DNA of 13,042 nucleotides from Actinotalea sp. GTDB lineage: Bacteria; Actinomycetota; Actinomycetes; Actinomycetales; Cellulomonadaceae. Location of the stretch: NCBI GenBank assembly GCA_014360395.1, contig JACIXM010000109.1:1-13042 (forward strand), written 5' to 3'. The notes below the pieces were generated by a model. The model saw nothing but the letters and a program-made list of their open reading frames with translations. It searched no databases and was not told the DNA's origin. Both the position numbers and the translations under genes were made by a program. This document shows, one piece after another, positions 1-5,587 of this stretch (position 1 is its first letter; every line of letters starts with the position of its first letter).

Positions 1-894
1 CCCCCGCGCCCGCCCACGGACCCCCTCGTGCACCGCCCGCCCGGGCACGTCGAGCACGCGGCGGCCGTCGTCGACGACGGCACGACCACGTGGCTGATCA
101 GCGAGACCGCGCCCGCGCTCGCCGCGTGGCTGGACCGGATGCGCTTCATGATGCGCGTCGAGGTCGCCGACGTCACCGCCGACTGGGCCGCCGTGGGCGA
201 GCCGGTCGACGCCGAGGGCGCGGAGGGCGAGCCGGTCACGTGGCGCGACCCCTGGCCGCGCACGCTCCCGGGCGGCACCCGGTACGGAGCGCCGGACGAC
301 GAGCACCCGGGCGCCGACCACGCCTGGCGCCTCGTCCTCGTGCCCCGTGCGGACCTCGCCGACGCCGTCGCCGCCCGCGAGGCCGCGGGCTGGCGCCTGG
401 CCGGCACGTGGGCGACGGAGGCGCTGCGGGTCGAGGCGTGGCGGCCCCGCTTCTCCCACGAGGTGGACCACCGGACCATCCCGCACGAGGTCGACTGGCT
501 GCGCACCGCCGTCCACCTGCACAAGGGCTGCTACCGCGGCCAGGAGACCGTGGCGCGCGTGCACAACCTGGGCCGGCCCCCGCGCCGGCTGGTCATGCTC
601 CACCTCGACGGCTCGGGCCACCTGCTGCCGGAGGTCGGCGCCGAGGTGTCCCTCGCCGGGCGCCCGGTCGGCGTGGTGACGAGCGTCGCCCGCCACCACG
701 AGCTGGGGCCCGTCGCGCTCGCCGTCGTCAAGCGGGGCGCCGACCCGGCCGCGGACGTGCTCGTCGCGTGCGACGGGGGCGACGTCTCGGCCGCGCAGGA
801 GCCGGTCGTCCCCGGGGAGGGCGTCTCCGCGGACCGGCCGGCACCCCGCGGCGAGGTCGCCCGCGGCCTGGGCGGACCACGCGGCATGCTCTGA
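1..894 (+). CDS. ygfZ: YgfZ/GcvT-like folate-binding protein, 5' end cut off by the window
   Basis: The reading frame is open from the first base and ends at TGA 892-894, leaving 297 codons. The start lies upstream; actinobacterial relatives are usually somewhat longer, so roughly 70-100 N-terminal residues are probably missing. The signature KGCYRGQE, at residues 175-182 of the visible part, is the hallmark of the YgfZ branch of the aminomethyltransferase (GcvT) fold. It is followed by the C-terminal barrel segment (PPRRLVMLHLDG, then GRPVGVVTSV). Family members bind tetrahydrofolate and support assembly or repair of certain Fe-S enzymes; they do not catalyse glycine cleavage. An internal GTG at 28 could be mistaken for the start, but clear coding sequence precedes it. 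The final ~35 residues are low-complexity and probably disordered. The FUSC gene starts 38 bp downstream and could be cotranscribed. Confidence 0.9.
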   Translation, partial: PPRPPTDPLVHRPPGHVEHAAAVVDDGTTTWLISETAPALAAWLDRMRFMMRVEVADVTADWAAVGEPVDAEGAEGEPVTWRDPWPRTLPGGTRYGAPDDEHPGADHAWRLVLVPRADLADAVAAREAAGWRLAGTWATEALRVEAWRPRFSHEVDHRTIPHEVDWLRTAVHLHKGCYRGQETVARVHNLGRPPRRLVMLHLDGSGHLLPEVGAEVSLAGRPVGVVTSVARHHELGPVALAVVKRGADPAADVLVACDGGDVSAAQEPVVPGEGVSADRPAPRGEVARGLGGPRGML

Positions 895-932
895 GGCGTG
901 CCCCCTCCTCCTCGCCTCGTCGGGACCGTCCG

Positions 933-2030
933 GTGACGACCCCGCGCTCCCGCGTCCTGCGGGTGCAGCTGCGGGCACGCGTGCGCCAGGGCGGCGGCCG
1001 GGTGCGGCGGGCCCTGGTCCCCGTCCTCGTGGCGAGCGCCGCCGCCGCGGTCGCGTGGGCCGTCGCGGTCCACGTCCTGGGGCACACCAACCCGTTCTTC
1101 GCCCCGGTGTCCGCCTGGGTGGCCCTCGGCTTCAGCGTGGACCGCCACCCGCGGCGCGTCGCGGAGCTGGCGACCGGGGTCGCCGTCGGCGTGCTCCTGG
1201 GCGACCTGCTCGTCGGCCTCATCGGGACGGGCGCCTGGCAGGTCGGGGTCGTCCTGGCGCTCGCGGCCCTGGTCGCGCGGTTCCTGGACCGCGGGGTCCT
1301 GCTCACCACGCAGGCCGGTGTCCAGGCGATCGTCATCGTCGCGCTGCCGGCAGCGCAGGCGGGCTCGCCCCTGGGCCGGTGGGTGGATGCGCTCGTCGGC
1401 GGCGGCATCGCGCTGCTCGTCACCGCTCTGTGGCCGCAGGACCCGCGCCACCGGGTCCGCCACCTGGCCGAGGAGGGGCTGGAGGAGGTCGCGCACGTCC
1501 TGCGGGACCTCGGCCGCGGGCTGCTCGCCGTCGACGACGAGGCCGTCGAGGACGCGCTCCTGCGGGGCCGCGCCTCCCAGCCCGCGCTGGACCAGTGGCG
1601 CTCGGTCGCGGCGGACGCCCGGGCGAGCGCGCGCGTGTCCCCGGCACACCGGCGGCACCGCGGGGAGCTGCTCGACCTCGAGGGTGCCGCGGTCCGCGCG
1701 GACCGCGCCATGCGCAACGTGCGCGTCCTCGCGCGCCGGTGCCGCCCGCTGCTCGAGGGCGTCCACGACCTCACCGACCTGGGTGACCTGGTGTCCGACG
1801 TGGCCCACGCCGCCGAGGACCTCGCCGCCGCGATCGGCGCCGGCGCCGCGCCGACGGCGGCGCGGGACCGGCTGCACGCGATCGCGGAGCGCACCGACCC
1901 GCGGGAGCTGGCGCCGGACGACTGGCACGTCCAGGGTGTCGTGCTGCTCGTGCGGTCCGTCGTCGTCGACCTGCTCGAGACCGCGGGCGTCGCGCCGGGC
2001 GAGGCGCGCTCCCACCTGCCGGAGCTCTGA
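933..2030 (+). CDS. FUSC-family (aromatic acid exporter-like) integral membrane protein
   Basis: The product is 365 aa. The N-terminal half carries about six hydrophobic segments, near residues 28-48, 54-68, 78-97, 102-117, 125-143 and 150-167. The NPFFAPVSAWVALGF stretch and the conserved basic RHPRR loop are typical of FUSC/ArAE half-size proteins. The rest (about 170-365) is a charged, helical, probably cytoplasmic domain. Known family members (E. coli AaeB, plant ALMT relatives) move aromatic carboxylates or other anions; the substrate here cannot be told. GTG 933 was chosen because the frame upstream of it is a shadow of the YgfZ gene and membrane-protein sequence begins just after it. 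The Shine-Dalgarno match is weak (a GGGAC about 6 nt upstream), so the exact start is less certain than the gene. The next gene, 43 bp on, seems to have its own promoter. Confidence 0.85.
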   Translation: MTTPRSRVLRVQLRARVRQGGGRVRRALVPVLVASAAAAVAWAVAVHVLGHTNPFFAPVSAWVALGFSVDRHPRRVAELATGVAVGVLLGDLLVGLIGTGAWQVGVVLALAALVARFLDRGVLLTTQAGVQAIVIVALPAAQAGSPLGRWVDALVGGGIALLVTALWPQDPRHRVRHLAEEGLEEVAHVLRDLGRGLLAVDDEAVEDALLRGRASQPALDQWRSVAADARASARVSPAHRRHRGELLDLEGAAVRADRAMRNVRVLARRCRPLLEGVHDLTDLGDLVSDVAHAAEDLAAAIGAGAAPTAARDRLHAIAERTDPRELAPDDWHVQGVVLLVRSVVVDLLETAGVAPGEARSHLPEL

Positions 2031-2061
2031 GAGGGCGGGGCGACCGCCCGGGTCCGTTGCG

Positions 2062-2067
2062 TACGCT
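2062..2067 (+). promoter_or_regulatory. -10-like hexamer for the DUF2516 gene, probable leaderless start
   Basis: TACGCT fits the actinobacterial -10 pattern TAnnnT and ends 6 nt before GTG 2074. That puts the expected transcription start at or next to the first base of the start codon. No Shine-Dalgarno sequence precedes the GTG, and no clear -35 was found. Leaderless mRNAs with this geometry are common in actinobacteria; use of this one is inferred. Confidence 0.5.
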
Positions 2068-2073
2068 GCACCC

Positions 2074-2397
2074 GTGGGACTCCTCTCCTCGGCCCAGGGC
2101 CTCGTCTTCCTGGCGTTGTCGCTGCTCGTGCTCGCGATGTGCGTCGTCGCGCTCGTCGACGCGGCGCGCCGGCCGCCGGCCGCCTTCACGGCCGCGGGCA
2201 AGCGCACGAAGAACTTCTGGCTCGCGGTGCTGGGCGTCGCGACCGCCATCGCGTTCATCGGTGTGGGCAACGCGGGCTTCCTCTTCTTCGCGGTGATCGC
2301 GGCCGTCGCGGCCGGGGTCTACCTCGCCGACGTCAAGCCCGCCATCGCGCCGTACTCCGGTCGGGGCGGCAACGGCGGCTCCCGGGGCGGGTGGTGA
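2074..2397 (+). CDS. DUF2516 family small membrane protein
   Basis: The product is 107 aa with three predicted membrane segments, near residues 8-28, 48-66 and 68-85. A short basic loop after the first segment (DAARRPP) and the block [13 protein letters not shown], followed by VYLADVKPA, match the actinobacterial DUF2516 family as I know it. The C-terminus is a short Gly/Arg tail (about residues 96-107). No biochemical function is established for the family. GTG 2074 is preferred because the first hydrophobic helix begins right after it and a -10-like hexamer lies 6 nt upstream; the frame further upstream is a shadow of the FUSC gene. Its TGA overlaps the GTG of the asparaginase gene (GTGA), implying translational coupling and a shared transcript. 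Confidence 0.85.
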   Translation: MGLLSSAQGLVFLALSLLVLAMCVVALVDAARRPPAAFTAAGKRTKNFWLAVLGVATAIAFIGVGNAGFLFFAVIAAVAAGVYLADVKPAIAPYSGRGGNGGSRGGW

Positions 2398-3485
2398 CGG
2401 CACCGGCCGTGCCGCACGCCGGGACGACCCCCGTGCCGTTCCCTGTGGGCGAGGTCCTCGCGCGCGTGGTCCGCGGGCCGCTGGTCGAGTCCGTGCACCT
2501 CGGGCACGTCGTGGTCGTCGGGCCGACCGGCGAGGTCGTGCTCGCCCTGGGCGAGCCGGGCGCCGTCGTCTGGCCCCGCTCGTCCCTCAAGCCCCTCCAG
2601 GCGGTCGCGATGCTGCGCGCCGGCCTCGAGGTCGACGACGACGGCCTGGCGCTGGCCTGCGCCAGCCACAACGGCGAGCCGGGCCACCTCGACGGCGTGC
2701 GCGCCGTGCTCGCCTCGGGCGGCCTCACGGAGGCCGACCTGCAGAACACCCCGGACGTGCCGCTCGACCCCACCACCGCGGCGGCGTGGCGCGCGGCGGG
2801 TCGCGCTCCGACGAGCCTGGCCCAGAACTGCTCCGGCAAGCACGCGTCGATGCTGCTGACCTGTGCGCACGCCGGGTGGCCGACGACGGGCTACCTCGCC
2901 GCGGACCACCCCCTGCAGCGGGCGGTGCGCGCCGGCGTCGAGGAGCTGACCGGGATCCCGGTCGAGCACGTCACGGTGGACGGCTGCGGCGCGCCCCTGT
3001 TCTCCACCACGCTCGTCGGGCTGGCCCGGGGCTTCGCGCACCTGGCCCGGGCCGCCGCCGCGGCGCCGTCGTCGGCCGAGGGTCGGGTGGCGGCCGCGGT
3101 CCGGACGCGCCCCTGGCTCGTGGGCGGGACCGGGCGCGACGTCACCGCGTTCTGCGAGGCGGTGCCCGGGCTGGTCGCCAAGGACGGCGCCGAGGGCGTG
3201 TACGCGGCAGCCCTGCCGGACGGCACGGCACTGGCGGTCAAGCTGGCCGACGGCGGGGGCCGTGCGCGCCCGGCTGTCATGGCGGCCGCTCTGGAGGTCG
3301 CCCTGGGCGTCGCCGCCGCGCACCGCGGCGAACCGGTCGACGACGCCGTCCTGGCGGCGGTGCGGGAGGTCGGGTACACCCCGGTGCTCGGGCACGGGGC
3401 GCCGGTCGGCGAGGTCGTGACCGGCTGGGCGGCGGCGTGGCACGCGGCGCCGGGGACGGACGAGCGGATGGCCGAGGAGGGCTGA
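2394..3485 (+). CDS. Asparaginase II family protein (PF06089 type)
   Basis: The product is 363 aa, full length for asparaginase II, the family typified by the Rhizobium etli inducible enzyme; it is unrelated to the bacterial type I/II L-asparaginases used clinically. The family hydrolyses L-asparagine to aspartate and ammonia, and no signal peptide is seen. Residues described as key in the rhizobial structure appear in order: Ser63 and Lys66 (SSLKP), Ser91 (ASHNGE), the Cys146-x-x-Lys149 zinc-site motif (NCSGK), Cys198 (DGCGAP) and Lys263 (AKDGAEG). This mapping is by motif from memory. The start is GTG 2394, overlapping the upstream stop by 4 bp; GTG 2391 is one codon earlier and possible. 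The dtd gene overlaps its stop by 1 bp (TGATG), so the two are almost surely cotranscribed. Confidence 0.9.
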   Translation: MTAPAVPHAGTTPVPFPVGEVLARVVRGPLVESVHLGHVVVVGPTGEVVLALGEPGAVVWPRSSLKPLQAVAMLRAGLEVDDDGLALACASHNGEPGHLDGVRAVLASGGLTEADLQNTPDVPLDPTTAAAWRAAGRAPTSLAQNCSGKHASMLLTCAHAGWPTTGYLAADHPLQRAVRAGVEELTGIPVEHVTVDGCGAPLFSTTLVGLARGFAHLARAAAAAPSSAEGRVAAAVRTRPWLVGGTGRDVTAFCEAVPGLVAKDGAEGVYAAALPDGTALAVKLADGGGRARPAVMAAALEVALGVAAAHRGEPVDDAVLAAVREVGYTPVLGHGAPVGEVVTGWAAAWHAAPGTDERMAEEG

Positions 3486-3910
3486 TGCGGGCGGTCGTGC
3501 AGCGGGTCACGCGGGCGGCGGTGACGGTCGACGGCGAGGTCGTCGGCGCGATCGACGAGCCGGGGCTCGTCGTGCTCGTGGGCGCGACCCACGACGACGG
3601 CCCGGCCCAGGTCGACCTCGTCGCGCGCAAGGTCGCCGAGCTGCGGATCCTGCGCGACGAGCAGGCGGCCGTCGACGTCGGCGCCCCGGTGCTCGTCGTC
3701 AGCCAGTTCACCCTCTACGCGGACACCCGCAAGGGCCGGCGGCCGACCTGGAACGCCGCGGCGCCCGGGCCGGTCGCCGAGCCGCTCGTGGAGGCCGTCG
3801 TGGCGAAGCTGCGCGAGCGGGGGCTGCGCGTCGAGACCGGGCGCTTCGGCGCGATGATGCAGGTCGAGCTCGTCAACGACGGGCCGGTGACGATCCTCCT
3901 GGAGGCGTAG
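3485..3910 (+). CDS. dtd: D-aminoacyl-tRNA deacylase (DTD)
   Basis: The product is 141 aa, the usual DTD length. The cytosolic homodimer hydrolyses D-amino acids (and glycine mischarged on tRNA-Ala) from tRNA, keeping D-residues out of protein. Both signature motifs are present: SQFTLYAD starting at residue 73, and the cross-subunit Gly-cisPro motif NDGPVT with Gly133-Pro134. The N-terminus MRAVVQRV is family-typical. The segment before SQFT is a few residues shorter than in E. coli, which I recall as normal for actinobacteria. A GAGGAGG at 3474-3480, inside the end of the asparaginase gene, is a good ribosome binding site 4 nt before ATG 3485. The gene ends 5 bp from the stop of the convergent aldo/keto reductase gene. 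Confidence 0.96.
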   Translation: MRAVVQRVTRAAVTVDGEVVGAIDEPGLVVLVGATHDDGPAQVDLVARKVAELRILRDEQAAVDVGAPVLVVSQFTLYADTRKGRRPTWNAAAPGPVAEPLVEAVVAKLRERGLRVETGRFGAMMQVELVNDGPVTILLEA

Positions 3911-3915
3911 CCCCG

Positions 3916-4776
3916 TCAGGCCGCGTCGAGGCGGGCCAGCTCCTCGGCCGTGAGCTCGAGGTCCGCGGCGGCCGCCGAGTCCTGGATGCTCCGGGGCCGG
4001 CTCGCTCCGGGGATCGGGATGACGACCGGCGCCTTCGCCAGCTCCCAGGCGAGCGTCACCTGGTAGGGGCTCACGCCGCGCTCGGCGGCCACCTCGGCGA
4101 ACGCCGCGTGCCGCTCCCCGAGCTCGCCCGCGCGTGAGATGCCGCCCAGCGGGCTCCAGGGCAGGAACGCGATGCCGAGCTCCGCGCAGAGCTCGAGCTC
4201 CGGCTCGCTGCTGCGGAAGGCGGGGGAGAACTGGTTCTGCACCGACGCGAGCCGGCCGCCCAGGACCTCCTGGGCGAGGCGGATCTGCTCCGGGTCGGCG
4301 TTGGAGATCCCGGCCATGCGGATCTTGCCCTCGTCCAGCAGGTCGCGGATCGCGCCGACGGACTCCTCGTAGGGCACGGCGGGGTCGGGACGGTGGAACT
4401 GGTAGAGCCCGATCGCCTCGGTGTCGAGCCGCTGGAGCGACGCCTCGCAGGCCTTCCTGAGGTAGGCGGGGTCGCCCTGCACGTACCAGGAGCCGTCGCC
4501 CGGGCGGCGGTGCCCGCCCTTGGTGGCCACGAGGACGTCGTCGGCGGACGCGCCCGCGAGGCGCAGCGCCTTGGCGATGAGGAGCTCGTTGTGCCCGACG
4601 TCGGTGGGGTCCTGGTGGTAGGCGTCCGCGGTGTCGATGAACGTCACGCCGGCGTCGAGGGCGGCGTGGATCGTGGCGATCGAGCGGGCCTCGTCGGGCC
4701 GGCCCTCGATGGACATGGGCATGCCGCCCAGGCCGACCGCGCTGACGGTGCGGTCGCCGATGGTGCGCTGCTGCAC
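3916..4776 (-). CDS. Aldo/keto reductase
   Basis: The product is 286 aa with the AKR (beta/alpha)8-barrel pattern. It is probably a cytosolic NADPH-dependent carbonyl reductase. The catalytic tetrad is complete: Asp48 (FIDTAD), Tyr53, Lys86 (ATKGG) and His128 (QFHRPDP). Later landmarks are the barrel strand GISNA, the Q-N-Q-F-S-P segment and the cofactor-binding IPIPGASRP region near the C-terminus. The substrate is not predictable; many such genes act in detoxification of aldehydes and ketones. The start is a GTG at 4776 with a strong GAGGAG ribosome binding site on the minus strand (plus-strand CTCCTC within 4782-4787). The gene stands alone, divergent from the macrodomain gene with 169 bp between them, and converges with dtd. 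An imperfect palindrome 32-50 bp upstream could be its operator. Confidence 0.93.
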   Translation of the reverse strand: MQQRTIGDRTVSAVGLGGMPMSIEGRPDEARSIATIHAALDAGVTFIDTADAYHQDPTDVGHNELLIAKALRLAGASADDVLVATKGGHRRPGDGSWYVQGDPAYLRKACEASLQRLDTEAIGLYQFHRPDPAVPYEESVGAIRDLLDEGKIRMAGISNADPEQIRLAQEVLGGRLASVQNQFSPAFRSSEPELELCAELGIAFLPWSPLGGISRAGELGERHAAFAEVAAERGVSPYQVTLAWELAKAPVVIPIPGASRPRSIQDSAAAADLELTAEELARLDAA

Positions 4777-4807
4777 GGGTGCTCCTCACGTCGTCGGGAC
4801 CGGCAGA

Positions 4808-4826
4808 GAACCGGTCGTACCGATTC
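4808..4826. promoter_or_regulatory. Imperfect 19-bp palindrome upstream of the aldo/keto reductase
   Basis: GAACCGGTcgtACCGATTC consists of two 8-bp arms with a single mismatch around a 3-bp centre. It lies 32-50 bp upstream of the reductase GTG, where a promoter is expected, and overlaps a weak TACGAC -10-like hexamer on the minus strand (plus positions 4814-4819). The shape suits a dimeric repressor or activator. No regulator gene is adjacent and I do not recognise the motif. Confidence 0.35.
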
Positions 4827-4933
4827 GACCACAGCGCGGGCCCGGCCGCGTGCCGTGTCCGCCCCGGAACGCGACCGACGGCTGAGGACCCGGCCGGTGG
4901 GGCGGTCCAGCGGTGCCGGCGCGCCCGGGGAGC

Positions 4934-4939
4934 AAGACT
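4934..4939 (+). promoter_or_regulatory. -10-like hexamer for the macrodomain gene, probable leaderless start
   Basis: AAGACT resembles TAnnnT (second A and last T match) and ends 6 nt before ATG 4946, the same geometry as at 2062-2067. The run of G between it and the ATG could also be read as a poor Shine-Dalgarno sequence, so a leadered transcript is not excluded. Confidence 0.4.
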
Positions 4940-4945
4940 GGGGGC

Positions 4946-5473
4946 ATGACGGGGACGACGGTCGAGGCGGTGCACGGCGACATCACGCGGCAGCGGGTGG
5001 ACGCCGTCGTCAACGCGGCGAACTCCTCGCTGCTCGGCGGCGGTGGCGTCGACGGGGCGATCCACGCGGCGGCCGGGCCGGCGCTGCTGGCGCAGTGCCG
5101 GGCGCTGCGCCGGGCGGCGCTGCCCCAGGGCCTCCCGGTCGGTGAGGCCGTCGCCACCGGTGCCGGGGAGCTCCCGGCGACCTGGGTCATCCACACGGTC
5201 GGGCCGAACCGCCACGCCGGCCAGAGCGACCCGGCGCTGCTGGCGTCGTGCTTCCGGCGCTCGCTCGACGTCGCGGCCGACGTCGGCGCGCGGTCCGTCG
5301 CCTTCCCCGCGGTGAGCGCGGGCGTCTACGGCTGGGAGGTCACGGAGGTGGCGCGGATCGCCGTCGCGGAGGTCCGCCGGCACGCCGCCGTCGGCGCGGA
5401 GGTCGAGCTCGTGCGCTTCGTGCTGTTCTCCCATGCCGCCCTGCGGGCCTTCGAGAGCGCCCTGACCGCCTGA
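4946..5473 (+). CDS. Macrodomain protein, probable O-acetyl-ADP-ribose deacetylase (YmdB/MacroD-like)
   Basis: The product is 175 aa, a single stand-alone macrodomain. It opens with the VEAVHGDIT strand and the VDAVVNAANSSLLGGGGVDGAIH signature (read here in two parts: VDAVVNAANSS, then LLGGGGVDGAIH). Asn26 and Asp36 match the catalytic pair of E. coli YmdB. The phosphate-binding loop PAVSAGVYGW is at residues 121-130. Such enzymes bind ADP-ribose derivatives and remove O-acetyl or acidic-residue-linked ADP-ribose. ATG 4946 is preferred over the in-frame GTG 4913 because the fold begins at once and a -10-like hexamer sits 6 nt before it. It lies 114 bp upstream of clpC on the same strand, but clpC has its own promoter signals. 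No ADP-ribosyltransferase or sirtuin gene is nearby, so the partner enzyme is unknown. Confidence 0.93.
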   Translation: MTGTTVEAVHGDITRQRVDAVVNAANSSLLGGGGVDGAIHAAAGPALLAQCRALRRAALPQGLPVGEAVATGAGELPATWVIHTVGPNRHAGQSDPALLASCFRRSLDVAADVGARSVAFPAVSAGVYGWEVTEVARIAVAEVRRHAAVGAEVELVRFVLFSHAALRAFESALTA

Positions 5474-5496
5474 CCGGATCGGCCCCCGGGCGGTCG

Positions 5497-5509
5497 GTGA
5501 TCGGATCAC
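5497..5509. promoter_or_regulatory. Perfect 13-bp palindrome upstream of clpC
   Basis: GTGATCGGATCAC has perfect 6-bp arms around a single central G. It overlaps the left edge of the putative ClgR box (5505-5522) and lies about 42-54 bp upstream of the clpC -10 hexamer. It is not the CtsR heptamer repeat or the HspR (HAIR) box. The half-site spacing GTGA-N5-TCAC is one base short of a CRP/GlxR site. The binding factor, if any, is unknown. Confidence 0.4.
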
Positions 5510-5522
5510 GCCTGCGGCGAAC
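5505..5522. promoter_or_regulatory. Putative ClgR activator box for clpC
   Basis: ATCACGCCTGCGGCGAAC matches the corynebacterial ClgR consensus as I recall it (WNNWCGCYNANRGCGWWS) at all defined positions but one, a central A replaced by G. The GCGAAC half also fits the GTTCGC half-site reported for streptomycetes. It is centred about 50 bp upstream of the predicted clpC transcription start (near 5563), a normal position for an activator. ClgR is the known activator of clpC and clpP genes in actinobacteria. Confidence 0.55.
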
Positions 5523-5550
5523 ACGGGCAGTGCGGTGGTACCCCCGCCGT

Positions 5551-5556
5551 TAGCCT
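5551..5556 (+). promoter_or_regulatory. -10 element of the clpC promoter
   Basis: TAGCCT fits TAnnnT and would start transcription near 5563, giving a leader of about 25 nt that contains the AAGGAG ribosome binding site (5577-5582). No good -35 is visible, which agrees with dependence on an activator at the upstream ClgR-like box. Confidence 0.5.
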
Positions 5557-5587
5557 GGCAGGACGACATCCCTGGCAAGGAGCGCAG

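Noticed and set aside
90..932. In-frame extension upstream of the FUSC gene (GTG/ATG from position 90)
   Set aside because: The extension is Arg/Pro/Gly-rich shadow sequence of the YgfZ gene in another frame; family-like sequence begins only after 933.
5497..5509. CRP/GlxR-type site upstream of clpC
   Set aside because: The half-sites are GTGA and TCAC, but the spacing is 5 bp where CRP-family sites need 6, and the palindrome centre is odd.
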